A stretch of 64,000 nucleotides of DNA from Sandarakinorhabdus sp. AAP62 (lineage in GTDB: Bacteria; Pseudomonadota; Alphaproteobacteria; Sphingomonadales; Sphingomonadaceae): assembly GCF_000331225.1 (NCBI RefSeq), contig NZ_ANFY01000010.1, positions 1-64,000 of the forward strand, given 5' to 3'. The position numbers and the translations under genes are program-made. This document shows positions 43,964 to 53,455 of this stretch, in pieces (positions within the stretch are counted from its first letter, which is position 1; every line of letters starts with the position of its first letter). The notes under the pieces are model-generated. The model did not search any database. It was not told the DNA's origin and saw only the letters and a program-made list of their open reading frames with translations.

Positions 43964-45241
43964 ATGAGCGAGTCCCTGATTGCCCGGCTGCGTGACCTTG
44001 TCGCCAGCGGTGAGGAGAGCAAAGCCGGCATGGCCCGCGCCGCCGGCCTGCACGCCAACAGCCTCCGCGCCCTCGACGAAGCCGATTGGAACCCGACCAC
44101 CGACACGCTGCGCAAGCTGGAGAACTGGCTGGCCGATCGCAGCAGCGGCCCGGCGCTTTCCCCGATCGAGGATATCATCAACGAGGCCCGCAACGGCCGC
44201 ATGTATATCCTGGTTGATGATGAAGACCGCGAGAATGAAGGGGATCTGATCATCCCCGGCCAGATGGCGACGCCGGATTCGATCAACTTCATGGCCAAAC
44301 ATGGCCGCGGCCTGATCTGCCTGGCCATGGCATCGGAACGCGTGAAGGCGCTGGGCCTGCCGCTGATGGCGCAGCACAATGGCACCCGCCATTCGACCGC
44401 CTTCACCGTTTCGATCGAGGCGAAGGAAGGCGTCACCACCGGCATTTCGGCGGCAGACCGCGCCCGCACCATCGCGGTGGCCATCGATGCCGCCAAGGGC
44501 CCGGAACATATCGTTTCGCCTGGTCACGTGTTTCCGCTCGTCGCCCGCGATGGCGGCGTGCTGGTGCGCGCCGGCCATACCGAGGCCAGCGTGGATATCT
44601 CGCGCCTGGCCGGCCTCAGCCCGTCGGGCGTGATCTGCGAGATCATGAACGACGATGGCACCATGGCGCGCCTCCCCGATCTGATTCCCTTCGCCCGCCG
44701 CCACGGCATGAAGATCGGCACCATCCGCGATCTGATTGCCTATCGCCACGCCCACGACCGGCTGGTCAAATGCGTCGCCGAAACCAGGCTGGAAAGCTGG
44801 CACGGCGGCGAATGGACGGCGAAAACCTATGCCAACACCGCCGAATATGGCGAGCATATGGTGCTGCAGAAGGGCCGTGTCGAACCCGGCAAGCCCACGC
44901 TGGTCCGCGTCCACACCCAATCCATGTTCACCGACATGTTTGCCGAAAAGGGCGAGCGCGCCGGCCAGCTGCAGCGTGCCATGGACGTGATCGGCGAAGA
45001 AGGCGCCGGCATCATCGTCATCATCCGCGACGGCAGCCCCACCGCCATTTCCGAACAGATGCGCGCCAAGGGCCAGGGCGAATCCATCGTGCTGCGCGAT
45101 TACGGCATCGGTGCGCAGATCCTGGTCGATCTTGGCGTGACCGACATGATCCTGCTCACCAACCAGCATCGCAACATCGTCGGCATCGAAGGCTATGGCC
45201 TGCACGTGGTTGGCGAACGCGCCATCCCGCCCCGGAGTTAA
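43964..45241 (+). CDS. ribB: 3,4-dihydroxy-2-butanone-4-phosphate synthase with N-terminal HTH-like segment and degenerate GTP cyclohydrolase II domain
   Basis: 425 residues. About 1-60 resemble a small XRE-type helix-turn-helix ([41 protein letters not shown]). RibB follows (about 66-270) with the catalytic [11 protein letters not shown] and [13 protein letters not shown], complete. The C-terminal RibA-like part (about 275-425) lacks the zinc cysteines: where RibA has HSECLTGD..C.C this protein has [10 protein letters not shown]. It should therefore make the four-carbon unit but not open GTP. A separate RibA must exist elsewhere. The helix-turn-helix suggests DNA or RNA binding; autoregulation through the palindrome just upstream is a hypothesis. 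Confidence 0.92.
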   Translation: MSESLIARLRDLVASGEESKAGMARAAGLHANSLRALDEADWNPTTDTLRKLENWLADRSSGPALSPIEDIINEARNGRMYILVDDEDRENEGDLIIPGQMATPDSINFMAKHGRGLICLAMASERVKALGLPLMAQHNGTRHSTAFTVSIEAKEGVTTGISAADRARTIAVAIDAAKGPEHIVSPGHVFPLVARDGGVLVRAGHTEASVDISRLAGLSPSGVICEIMNDDGTMARLPDLIPFARRHGMKIGTIRDLIAYRHAHDRLVKCVAETRLESWHGGEWTAKTYANTAEYGEHMVLQKGRVEPGKPTLVRVHTQSMFTDMFAEKGERAGQLQRAMDVIGEEGAGIIVIIRDGSPTAISEQMRAKGQGESIVLRDYGIGAQILVDLGVTDMILLTNQHRNIVGIEGYGLHVVGERAIPPRS

Positions 45242-45246
45242 GCCCC

Positions 45247-45663
45247 ATGCACATCCTGATCGTCGAAGCCCCGTTCTACACCCACATCGCCGACATGCAG
45301 CGCGACGGCGTCACCAGCGCCCTGAAGGCCGCCGGCGCCACCTGGGACGTGATCACCGTGCCCGGCGCGCTGGAAGTGCCGGCCGCCATCGCCTTTGCCG
45401 ACGCCAGCGGCGAATATGATGGTTATGTCGCGCTAGGCTGCGTGATCCGCGGCGAGACCTATCATTTCGAAGTCGTCGCCGGCGAATCCGCCCGCGCCAT
45501 CATGGCCCTGACGCTGGACGGGCTGGCCATCGGCAACGGCATCCTGACCGTGGAAAACGAAGCCCAGGCCATCGCCCGGGCCGACAAGAGCCAGAAGAAC
45601 AAGGGCGGCGAAGCGGCGGCCGCCGCACTGGCCATGGTGGCGCTGAAACAGCGTTTTGCCTGA
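45247..45663 (+). CDS. ribH: 6,7-dimethyl-8-ribityllumazine synthase
   Basis: Condenses the RibB product with the pyrimidine. 138 residues with [18 protein letters not shown]-like start, [36 protein letters not shown] and [14 protein letters not shown]. The first two motifs differ from standard lumazine synthases, which is common in alphaproteobacterial forms. Ends the rib cluster 5 bases after ribB. Confidence 0.95.
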   Translation: MHILIVEAPFYTHIADMQRDGVTSALKAAGATWDVITVPGALEVPAAIAFADASGEYDGYVALGCVIRGETYHFEVVAGESARAIMALTLDGLAIGNGILTVENEAQAIARADKSQKNKGGEAAAAALAMVALKQRFA

Positions 45664-45748
45664 ACGCGGCTTTGCCGGTGGCGCAGCGGCGCGGCTGATG
45701 GCACAGTGATGCCAGGGTCAGCCGCCGCTTCCGGGGGGAATTGCCGTC

Positions 45749-47794
45749 ATGACCATTGGTGACAAGACAGGCCGCAGCCTCGATTGCGACCTGATCATGA
45801 AGGGCGGGGTGACGAGCGGCATCGTCTATCCCGGGGCCATCGGCGCCATCACCCAGCGTTATCGCCTGCGCAACATCGGCGGCACATCGGCCGGGGCTAT
45901 CGCCGCGGCGGCGGCAGCCGCGATGGAATATGGCCTGCGCAGCGGCCGCAACCCCGAGGCCCGCGAACAGATGATGTGGCTGAGCCAGCAGACGGCGCAG
46001 CGCACTTCCACCGGCGGCAGCTATCTGCAGGCGCTTTTCGAACCGGATCCCGCCACTGCGCCGCTGCTGCACTTTCTGATGCCGGGGCAAGGCGGACGCA
46101 GCGCCGCGGCGCTTGCCCTGTTCGGCCGGCCCTTCGCGGGCTGGCTGGCGCTGGCGGTCGCCCCCGCCATCATCGTGGGCCTGGCCTTTGCCAGGGGGCC
46201 GCTGCACTGGTCGCCCGCAGCGGCAACATTGGTTGGCCTGTTCTGTGCTGCGCTGATGATGCTGGTCACCATCGGGGCGCTGCTGCACCGGACACTCAAC
46301 CAGCTGGCCGGCCGCGTGGTGGATAACGGGCTGGGCATCATGACCGGCATGGCTGCCAGCGGCGCCAGGGTTGATGGCGTGGCCGTGCCGGGGCTGACCC
46401 AATGGCTGCACGACAATGTGCAATCCCTGGCGGGCCGCACCGGCGGCACTGCCGACGACGTGCTGACCTTTGGCGATCTGTGGACGGTGGACAGCGGCGG
46501 GGTGCCCAGCGCCCGAAACGAACGCGGCATTGATCTGGTCCTGGTGTGCAGCGATCTCAACCGGCTGGAATCGGTCAGCTTTCCCTTCCTGCCGGAAAAC
46601 CACCGCCTCTATTATGATCCGCGCGCCTGGGCCCGGCTGTTCCCGGCCGATGTGCTCGCCGCGATGGCGCCCTGTTCCTGGAGCGTGCACGACGAGGGCA
46701 TGCCGCCGGGGCTGGGCTATACCGCCGACGAGATCTGTGCGGCGGCCGCAGCCTGCGGCGAGGTTGGCCGACATCTGCGACTGCTGCCCAAGGGCAAGGA
46801 TCTGCCGATCATCGTCGGCGCGCGCGCCTCGATGGCGTTCCCCGGCCTGTTCACGCCGCTGCCACTGTGGCTGCTGCGCTGGGTGGGCCAACCCGAAGTG
46901 CCCGACGAACGCCGTCCCATCCTGTCACCGGTCTTTCTGTCGGATGGCGGCATCACCTCCAATTTTCCCATTCACCTGTTCGATGGCGCCGTGCCCAACC
47001 GGCCAACCTTTGCGGTCAACCTGCTCTATCCCGGCGATGATCTGTCGATCGAGGAATATCGCGATATCGACGCCAGCCGCAGCCGGGCGGTGCCGGGCAA
47101 TGTCCGCACCCTGGGCGGCACCAATGAACGCGTGGCCGAAACCGGCCTGATCGATCTGATCATGCCCTTCGCCAACAGCGATCGGGTGCGATTCTACAAG
47201 GCACCGGCCAGCGGCGCTCCCGTCGCCCAGCTGGCCGGGCTGGCGATGCGCGTCGTGGAAACCGCCCGCACCTGGGCCGATGTCAGCCATTATGATCAGA
47301 CCGGCACGCGCGATCGCGTCATCCACATCCGCCTTTCTGGCGCCGAAGGCGGCTTCAACCTCAACATGGACAAGGCCACCATCGAAAGCATCGACAACAA
47401 GGGCAGCATGGCCGGGACCGTTCTGGCCAGCCGCTTTGACCCGCGCCAACCCACCGACCCGCTGGATGATCCGGAACGGCCGCGCTTCCAGCTCGACTGG
47501 ATGAACCATCGCATGGTGCGAATGCACGGCTTCATCGCCGCGCAGGATCTGCTGGCCGACCGGTTCAACGATTGTTTCTGGCCCAGGGGCAATCCCGGCC
47601 TGCAGGTCAGCAACCCGCTCTATCGCGATCTGCTCACCCCGGGCACGCATTTCCACGATGTGTCGTTGCGGCTTGATGCCATGGGCGCGCTGCCAGTGCC
47701 GGATCCCGATCCGCTGGATCGCGTGCTGCGCCCGATGGCGGTGTTGCGGATGCGACCGGCCACCAGCGATCCGCGCTCCACGCAGCGGCCCTGA
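45749..47794 (+). CDS. Patatin-like phospholipase domain protein with membrane insert
   Basis: 681 residues. Patatin features: oxyanion GGVTSG (19-24), nucleophile elbow GGTSAGAIAAA (Ser47 region), and catalytic DGG in LSDGGITSNFP. Two hydrophobic segments at about 130-150 (FAGWLALAVAPAIIVGLAFA) and 160-182 split the hydrolase fold, so it is probably anchored in the inner membrane. C-terminus is a long extra domain of unknown function. Likely acts on membrane lipids. Not linked to a neighbouring gene; an ineffective-looking hairpin (47797-47829) follows. Confidence 0.82.
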   Translation: MTIGDKTGRSLDCDLIMKGGVTSGIVYPGAIGAITQRYRLRNIGGTSAGAIAAAAAAAMEYGLRSGRNPEAREQMMWLSQQTAQRTSTGGSYLQALFEPDPATAPLLHFLMPGQGGRSAAALALFGRPFAGWLALAVAPAIIVGLAFARGPLHWSPAAATLVGLFCAALMMLVTIGALLHRTLNQLAGRVVDNGLGIMTGMAASGARVDGVAVPGLTQWLHDNVQSLAGRTGGTADDVLTFGDLWTVDSGGVPSARNERGIDLVLVCSDLNRLESVSFPFLPENHRLYYDPRAWARLFPADVLAAMAPCSWSVHDEGMPPGLGYTADEICAAAAACGEVGRHLRLLPKGKDLPIIVGARASMAFPGLFTPLPLWLLRWVGQPEVPDERRPILSPVFLSDGGITSNFPIHLFDGAVPNRPTFAVNLLYPGDDLSIEEYRDIDASRSRAVPGNVRTLGGTNERVAETGLIDLIMPFANSDRVRFYKAPASGAPVAQLAGLAMRVVETARTWADVSHYDQTGTRDRVIHIRLSGAEGGFNLNMDKATIESIDNKGSMAGTVLASRFDPRQPTDPLDDPERPRFQLDWMNHRMVRMHGFIAAQDLLADRFNDCFWPRGNPGLQVSNPLYRDLLTPGTHFHDVSLRLDAMGALPVPDPDPLDRVLRPMAVLRMRPATSDPRSTQRP

Positions 47795-47796
47795 AC

Positions 47797-47829
47797 GCGC
47801 CGCGCCCGCGACAGTCTGAAGCGCGGCGC
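47797..47829. other. GCGCCGCGC hairpin after the patatin-like gene
   Basis: GCGCCGCGC and GCGCGGCGC (perfect 9 bp) around a 15-base loop directly after the stop codon at 47794. No T-run follows, so it is only a weak terminator candidate. Confidence 0.4.
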
Positions 47830-48021
47830 TCATGCCGCAGTGCAACATCGGCCGCCACGGCCCATAGCGGCGCCAGCCTGTTCCTCCGTTCAGGTTGGCG
47901 CGGGTGCGGTTCTGGCGATCCGACCCGCCTGCTCTGCACCCGCGCCCCCTGCCGCCAGGCGTCCCCCGTCACCCAATTTGCCACCATGACAGCGCGGCTT
48001 GTTCCGCCTATGGCATGCCGC

Positions 48022-48693
48022 ATGACCGGCCTGGGCCACATTGATCACTGGATCTTCGATCTCGACAACACGCTGTACCCGGCGCACTCGGCGCTGTTTC
48101 CGCAGATCGATCAGCGCATGGGCCTGTATATCCAGCGCCTGCTGAACGTTGACCCACAAGAGGCGCATCGCATCCAGAAGGAACTCTATCACAGCCACGG
48201 CATGACGCTGCCCGGCCTGATGGCGCTGCACAATGTCGATCCGCACGATTTCCTGGCGCAGGTCCACGATGTCGATATCGAGGTCCTGCGCCCGCATCCG
48301 GAACTCGGCGACCTGATCAGCCGCCTGCCGGGCCGCAAATATATCTTCACCAACGCCGATGCGCCTTATGCCGAACGCGTGCTGGAACGCCTTGGCCTCA
48401 CCCATGCCTTTGATGCGCTGCACGACATCCACGCGCTGGATTATGTGCCGAAACCGCAGCCGCCGGCCTACACCCACATGTGCGCCGCCCACGGCATCAA
48501 CCCGAAACGCGCGATGTTCGTCGAAGACATGGCGCGCAACCTGACGCCCGCCAAGGCCATCGGCATGACAACCGTGTGGATCGACAACGGCTCCGAACAG
48601 GGGCCGGGCAGCGACCGCAATCACATCGACTTCATCATCAACGACCTCGCCGCCTTCCTGGCCGAGGTGCTGGAACAGGTGGAAAGCCCATGA
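48022..48693 (+). CDS. HAD-family pyrimidine 5'-nucleotidase-like protein
   Basis: 223 residues. HAD motif I DLDNTLYP (DxDxT/N), motif [15 protein letters not shown], motif [15 protein letters not shown] and [17 protein letters not shown]. Helical cap between I and II. Relatives dephosphorylate pyrimidine nucleotides. Upstream ATG codons at 47986 and 48010 are possible; 48022 starts next to the conserved part. dapD overlaps its stop by 4 bases (ATGA), a common alphaproteobacterial pairing. Confidence 0.85.
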   Translation: MTGLGHIDHWIFDLDNTLYPAHSALFPQIDQRMGLYIQRLLNVDPQEAHRIQKELYHSHGMTLPGLMALHNVDPHDFLAQVHDVDIEVLRPHPELGDLISRLPGRKYIFTNADAPYAERVLERLGLTHAFDALHDIHALDYVPKPQPPAYTHMCAAHGINPKRAMFVEDMARNLTPAKAIGMTTVWIDNGSEQGPGSDRNHIDFIINDLAAFLAEVLEQVESP

Positions 48694-49511
48694 ACATCGA
48701 AGCCATCATCAACGCCGGCTGGGAAGAGCGCACCAGCGTCACCAGCGCCACCCACGGTGAATTGCGCACCGCCGTCAACGCCGCCCTCTCGGCCCTCGAC
48801 GCCGGCGAATTGCGCGTGGCGGAGCCCGACGGCACCACCCACCAGTGGCTGAAGAAGGCCGTGCTGCTGTCCTTCCGCTTGGCTGACAATGTCGTCATGC
48901 CGGGCTTTGGTCAGGCAGGCTTCTACGACAAGGTGCCGCTGAAGTTCGACGCCTGGGGCGACAACCAGTTCCGCGCCGCCGGCTTCCGCGCCGTCCCCGG
49001 CGCTGTCGTCCGCCGTGGTGCCTATATCGCGCCCGGCGCCGTGCTGATGCCCAGCTTCGTCAACATCGGCGCCCGCGTCGGCAAGAACAGCATGGTCGAT
49101 ACCTGGGCCACCGTCGGTTCGTGCGCCCAGATCGGCGAGAATGTCCACATCTCCGGCGGCGCCGGCATCGGCGGCGTGCTCGAACCGCTGCAGGCCAACC
49201 CGGTCATCATCGGCGACAACGCCTTCATCGGCGCCCGCGCCGAAGTCGCCGAAGGCGTCATCGTCGGCGAAGGCGCCGTGCTCTCGATGGGCGTCTACCT
49301 CGGCGCCTCCACCAAGATCATCGACCGCGCCACCGGCGAAATCCACATGGGCCGCGTGCCGCCCTACGCCGTCGTCGTCTCCGGCAGCCTGCCCGGCAAG
49401 CCGCTGCCCGACGGCACCCCGGGGCCGAATTTGTACTGCGCGGTGATCGTGAAGACGGTGGACGCCCAGACCCGCAGCAAGACCGGCATCAACGAACTGC
49501 TGCGCGACTGA
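48690..49511 (+). CDS. dapD: 2,3,4,5-tetrahydropyridine-2,6-dicarboxylate N-succinyltransferase
   Basis: Lysine/diaminopimelate pathway. The left-handed beta helix is visible as hexapeptide repeats ([57 protein letters not shown]). 273 residues, normal length. Start ATG 48690 overlaps the nucleotidase stop. Cloverleaf element copy D begins 8 bases after its stop. Confidence 0.97.
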   Translation: MNIEAIINAGWEERTSVTSATHGELRTAVNAALSALDAGELRVAEPDGTTHQWLKKAVLLSFRLADNVVMPGFGQAGFYDKVPLKFDAWGDNQFRAAGFRAVPGAVVRRGAYIAPGAVLMPSFVNIGARVGKNSMVDTWATVGSCAQIGENVHISGGAGIGGVLEPLQANPVIIGDNAFIGARAEVAEGVIVGEGAVLSMGVYLGASTKIIDRATGEIHMGRVPPYAVVVSGSLPGKPLPDGTPGPNLYCAVIVKTVDAQTRSKTGINELLRD

Positions 49512-49874
49512 GAAAAGCGGCCTCCGCACTGGCCTTCGCCAGTGTGACTGGGCAGGGTCGCAGACCCTGCACCCGTTCGATTTGGCGGATCCTTGCATTA
49601 CAAGTTGATCGTCATGCTGGCGCAGGCCAGCATCCATCGCGGCGCGCGCACTCGCTTGGTTTTCTTTGGCCCCGGACTCTCCGTGGATGCTGGCCTGCGC
49701 CAGCATGACAATGACCCAGGGGAAGCAGGACTGAAACGACGAAAGTGGGTGCAGGGCCTCAGGCCCTGCCCAGTCACACTGGCGAAGGCCAGTGCGGAGG
49801 CTCCTGCCTATTCCCTTTGCCCCTTGCCATCGCGCACCCGCCCCGCTTTGATGCCCGCAACAAGGGGACACATC
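49512..49874. other. Gap between dapD and the M20 peptidases
   Basis: 363 bases, mostly cloverleaf element copy D (49520-49801). The last 73 bases, to the ATG at 49875, hold AAGGGG as a ribosome binding site. No gene. Confidence 0.7.
49520..49801. repeat. Cloverleaf inverted-repeat element, copy D, expanded outer stem
   Basis: Largest copy. Outer arms are 38 bases and perfectly paired (49520-49557 and 49764-49801) but differ from the family: a palindrome CACTGGC-cttc-GCCAGTG plus TGACT is inserted in both arms in place of part of GGCGG. Left hairpin GCAGGGTC-GCA-GACCCTGC, right hairpin GCAGGGCC-TCA-GGCCCTGC. The tip has the nested 26-base-arm palindrome of copy C (49611-49636 and 49684-49709). 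It lies between co-oriented genes. Confidence 0.9.
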
Positions 49875-51278
49875 ATGCGCACATTCATCGCTGCACTTCT
49901 GGCCGCCACCATCGCCGTTCCGGCCGCTGCACAAGCGCTTCGGCCTGATCAGCAGGCGTTTCGCGCGCTCTACAAGGAGCTGGTGGAGACCAACACCACC
50001 GTCTCCACCGGCAGCTGCAACCTGGCGGCCGAGCGGATGGCGGCGCGATTGAAGGCGGCGGGCTATCAGGATGCGGATATCAGGCTGTTCCAAGGCTCAG
50101 CCGAACGTCCGCAGGATGGCGGCATGGTGGCCACGCTGAAAGGCAGCGACCCCAAGGCCAAGGCCATATTGCTGCTGTCCCACCTGGATGTCGTGGAGGC
50201 CAAGCGGGCGGATTGGGAGCGGGATCCGTTCACCTTCATCGAGGAAGGCGGCTTCTTCTATGGCCGCGGCGTTTCCGACGACAAGGCGCATGGCGCGATC
50301 TTCACCGATGCAATGATCCGGCTGAAGCAGGGCAAGGCGCCGAAGCGCACGGTGAAGCTGGCGTTGACCTGTGGTGAGGAAGGCGGGCCGCACAACAGCG
50401 CCAAGTGGCTGGTGGAGGAGCATCGCGACTGGATCGAGGCGGAGTTCGTCCTGAATGAAGGCGGTGGCGGCAAGGCCGACGCCACGGGCAAGCCGATCAG
50501 CCTGGCCTTTCAGGCCGGCGAGAAAGTCTACCAGGATTTCACACTCGAAACCCGCAACCCCGGTGGGCACAGCAGCCGCCCGCGGCCCGACAATGCCATC
50601 TATGAACTGGCCGCCGGGCTGGTGCGCCTGTCGCGCAATGATTTCCCGGTGATATTGTCGGACACGACGCGCGCCTATTTCGCCGAGATGGCCAAGCTGA
50701 GTGATGCGCCGACGGCAGCGGCCATCCGTGCCGTGCTGGCCAATCCGGCCGACGCGGCTGCCGAAGCCATCGTGTCGAAGGATCCGGGCTGGCACAGCAC
50801 GCTGCGCACCACCTGCGTGGCGACGATGCTGGACGCCGGCCATGCGCGGAATGCCCTGCCGCAGCGCGCCCAGGCCAATGTGAACTGCCGCATGTTCCCC
50901 GGTGAGAGCGTGGAAAAGGTGCGCGGGCAGATCGTGGAGCGGCTGGGTGACCCAACGATCACCGTCACCCCGCGTGCCAGCGAAAACCCCGAAAAGGCCG
51001 CCCCGCCGCCGCCGCTGTCGGACATGGTCTATGGCCCCGCCGTCGCGCTCGCCGCCAAACATTTCCCCGGCATCCCGCTGATCCCGACCATGTCCACCGG
51101 CGCCACCGATGGCCGCTACCTCAACGCTGCCGGCATGCCGACCTATGGCATGCCCGGCCGGTTCGGCATGCCCGACGGCAATGGCGTCCACGGCCTCAAT
51201 GAACGCATCTCGGTGGCCGGCGTGATGAAGGAACGCGATTATCTGTTCGATCTGATCACCGTCTACGCTGGCAAGTAA
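49875..51278 (+). CDS. Exported M20-family metallopeptidase, first of a tandem pair
   Basis: 467 residues, Sec signal (MRTFIAALLAATIAVPAAAQ). Zinc ligands and catalytic residues: His in LLLSHLDVVEA, Asp in GRGVSDDKAHG, the Glu pair in TCGEEGG, and the dimerisation-lid segment NPGGHSSRPRPDNAIYEL. C-terminal HGLNERI supplies the final His. Similar to carboxypeptidase G2/ArgE-like enzymes. The next gene is a paralogue 10 bases downstream of the same length. Confidence 0.9.
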   Translation: MRTFIAALLAATIAVPAAAQALRPDQQAFRALYKELVETNTTVSTGSCNLAAERMAARLKAAGYQDADIRLFQGSAERPQDGGMVATLKGSDPKAKAILLLSHLDVVEAKRADWERDPFTFIEEGGFFYGRGVSDDKAHGAIFTDAMIRLKQGKAPKRTVKLALTCGEEGGPHNSAKWLVEEHRDWIEAEFVLNEGGGGKADATGKPISLAFQAGEKVYQDFTLETRNPGGHSSRPRPDNAIYELAAGLVRLSRNDFPVILSDTTRAYFAEMAKLSDAPTAAAIRAVLANPADAAAEAIVSKDPGWHSTLRTTCVATMLDAGHARNALPQRAQANVNCRMFPGESVEKVRGQIVERLGDPTITVTPRASENPEKAAPPPPLSDMVYGPAVALAAKHFPGIPLIPTMSTGATDGRYLNAAGMPTYGMPGRFGMPDGNGVHGLNERISVAGVMKERDYLFDLITVYAGK

Positions 51279-51288
51279 GGATTCCAGG

Positions 51289-52692
51289 ATGCGCGCGCTC
51301 TTCCTCACCGCTGCCCTGCTCGCCAGCACCGCAGCCCAGGCCCAATATGTCAGCCAACAGCCCGGCGAGCCCGCGTTCCGCGCGCTGTTCAAGGAAATGG
51401 TGGAGACCGACACCAGCCTGACCACCGGCAGTTGCACGGCGGCGGCAGAAAAACTCGCCGTGCGCTTCAAGGCCGCCGGCTTCGCCGATGCCGACATCAC
51501 CCAGTTCAGCGTGCCGGAGTTTCCGAAGGAGGGCGGCATCGTCGTCCATCTGAAGGGCGCTGACCCCAAGGTGAAGCCGATGCTGCTGCTCGGCCACCTC
51601 GACGTGGTCGCCGCCAAGCCGGAAGACTGGACGCGCAGCCCGTTTAAACTGATCGAGGAAGACGGCTATTTCTATGGCCGCGGCACCTTTGACGACAAGG
51701 CGCAGGCCAGTATCTGGGCCGATCTCCTCATCCGCATGAAGGCCGGCAAGGCGCCGAAACGCACCATCAAGCTGGCGCTGACCTGCGGGGAGGAGACCAC
51801 CTACGCCTTCAACGGCGCCGATTGGCTGGCCAGGAACCGCCCGGAACTGATCATGGCGGAATTCGCGCTCAACGAAGGCGGCGGCGGCCGCAACGGCCCC
51901 GATGGCAAGCCGCAGGGCCTGGCCGTGCAGGTAGGCGAAAAGACGGTGCAGAATTTTTGGGCAGAGGCCACCAACCCCGGCGGCCACAGCAGCGTGCCCC
52001 GGCCAGACAACGCCATCACCGATCTCACCGCCGCCGTGGTCGCCGTGAACCGCCACGAATTCCCGGTGCAGTTCACCGATACCACCCGCGCCTATTTCGC
52101 CACGCTGGCCAAGGTGATGCCCGATCCAGTTGGCCCCGCCATGGCCCGCCTGCTCAGCAATCCCGATGATGCAGAGGCCAATCGCATCGTTTCGATGGAC
52201 CCCACCAATCACAGCGTGCTGCGCACCACCTGCGTCACCACCCTGCTGGAAGCCGGCCACGCCGAAAACGCCCTCGCCCAGCGCGCCCGCGCCAACGTGA
52301 ACTGCCGCATGTTCCCCGGCACCGATCCCAATGCGCTGAAGGCCGATCTGGAAAAGATCATCGCCAATCCCAAGGTGAGCATCAGCCTGAAGCCGCCGAT
52401 CCGCCCGGTCGCCAAGCCCACCCCGATGAACCCCGCCATCATCGGCCCGATGCAGACCGTCGCCGCCAAACATTTCCCCGGCGTGCCCATGCTGGCGATG
52501 ATGAGCACCGGCGCCACCGATGCCATCTTCATCACGCCCATAGGCATTCCGGTCTATGGCGCACCCGGCACGATGATCGATGCCGATGGCAACGGCATTC
52601 ACGGCCTCAATGAACGCATCAGCGTGCGCAGCCTGATGCAGGGCCGCGATTATCTCTCCGATCTGGTGGCCGTGCTCGCCAATCCCAAATAG
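51289..52692 (+). CDS. Exported M20-family metallopeptidase, second of a tandem pair
   Basis: 467 residues, paralogous to the preceding gene over its whole length, signal (MRALFLTAALLASTAAQAQ). The same site residues appear: LLGHLDVVAAK, GRGTFDDKAQ, TCGEETT, NPGGHSSVPRPDNAITDL, HGLNERI. Changes near the site (TCGEETT for TCGEEGG) suggest a different substrate range. Likely tandem duplication and divergence. Confidence 0.9.
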   Translation: MRALFLTAALLASTAAQAQYVSQQPGEPAFRALFKEMVETDTSLTTGSCTAAAEKLAVRFKAAGFADADITQFSVPEFPKEGGIVVHLKGADPKVKPMLLLGHLDVVAAKPEDWTRSPFKLIEEDGYFYGRGTFDDKAQASIWADLLIRMKAGKAPKRTIKLALTCGEETTYAFNGADWLARNRPELIMAEFALNEGGGGRNGPDGKPQGLAVQVGEKTVQNFWAEATNPGGHSSVPRPDNAITDLTAAVVAVNRHEFPVQFTDTTRAYFATLAKVMPDPVGPAMARLLSNPDDAEANRIVSMDPTNHSVLRTTCVTTLLEAGHAENALAQRARANVNCRMFPGTDPNALKADLEKIIANPKVSISLKPPIRPVAKPTPMNPAIIGPMQTVAAKHFPGVPMLAMMSTGATDAIFITPIGIPVYGAPGTMIDADGNGIHGLNERISVRSLMQGRDYLSDLVAVLANPK

Positions 52693-52720
52693 TCTGGCAC
52701 TCTGGCCCGCAACACCCTAC

Positions 52721-53386
52721 ATGCCGGCCATGGACCTCGCCCACCTGCTCACCCCGGAAGCCCTGTCCGCCTTTGGCCAGGTGGTGCTGATCGATGTCGT
52801 GCTGGCCGGAGACAACGCCATTGTTGTCGGCGCGCTCGCCGCTGGCCTGCCGGCGGCGCAGCGCAAGAAGGTGATCCTGATCGGCATCATCGCCGCGCTG
52901 GTGCTGCGTATCGGCTTTGCGCTGGCCGTGACGCAATTGCTGCAGATCGTCGGCCTCATCCTCGCCGGCGGCCTGCTGCTGCTGTGGGTGGCGTGGCGCA
53001 TGTGGCGCGAAATCAACCCGCGCACTGCCCTGATCGACGCGCCGGGCAGCGACAGCGATGATTTCGTCGCCACCGATGCGCCGCCGCCGGCCAAGAGCTT
53101 CGCCGCCGCCGCATGGTCGGTCGCGCTGGCCGACGTATCGATGAGCCTTGATAACGTGCTCGCCGTCGCCGGTGCCGCCCGCGAACACCCCGATATCCTC
53201 ATCGCCGGCCTGGTGCTCTCGGTCGCGCTGATGGGCATCGCGGCCAACATCATCGCCCAATATATCGAACGCTACCGCTGGATCGCCTATGTCGGCCTGA
53301 TCGTGATCGTCTATGTCGCCTTCAAGATGATCTGGGAGGGTTTCAACGAAGTCGCCCCCATCGTGCAGCCGATGGTTGGCATGTAA
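52721..53386 (+). CDS. TerC-family integral membrane protein
   Basis: 221 residues with seven hydrophobic segments and the two acidic motifs of the family: DVVLAGDNAIVVGALAAGL and LADVSMSLDNVLAVAGAAREH. Members export metal ions, such as Mn2+, and aid metalation of exported proteins. A loop rich in Asp (DAPGSDSDDFVATDAPP) faces the cytoplasm or periplasm. Starts at ATG 52721, or 52730. No manganese riboswitch was seen upstream. Its job here is inferred from the family only. Confidence 0.85.
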   Translation: MPAMDLAHLLTPEALSAFGQVVLIDVVLAGDNAIVVGALAAGLPAAQRKKVILIGIIAALVLRIGFALAVTQLLQIVGLILAGGLLLLWVAWRMWREINPRTALIDAPGSDSDDFVATDAPPPAKSFAAAAWSVALADVSMSLDNVLAVAGAAREHPDILIAGLVLSVALMGIAANIIAQYIERYRWIAYVGLIVIVYVAFKMIWEGFNEVAPIVQPMVGM

Positions 53387-53390
53387 TCAC

Positions 53391-53443
53391 CCCTCTCCCC
53401 CTGCGGGAGAGGGTCGACTTGGCACAGCCGAGCGGGGTGAGGG
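53391..53443. repeat. CTCTCCC-type intergenic repeat, copy 1
   Basis: CCCTCTCCC/GGGAGAGGG stem (53391-53399 and 53405-53413), then tcgacttggcacagccgagcggggtgaggg. A second copy is at 56135. This is a widespread intergenic repeat type in alphaproteobacteria. It lies between the TerC and qor stops. Confidence 0.75.
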
Positions 53444-53455
53444 GGCAACGCCCCC
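53441..53455. terminator. GGGGGC-aac-GCCCCC hairpin at the qor stop
   Basis: A perfect 6-bp G/C hairpin that includes the qor stop codon region. There is no T-run on either side, so it is at most a weak transcription end signal between the convergent TerC and qor genes. Confidence 0.35.
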
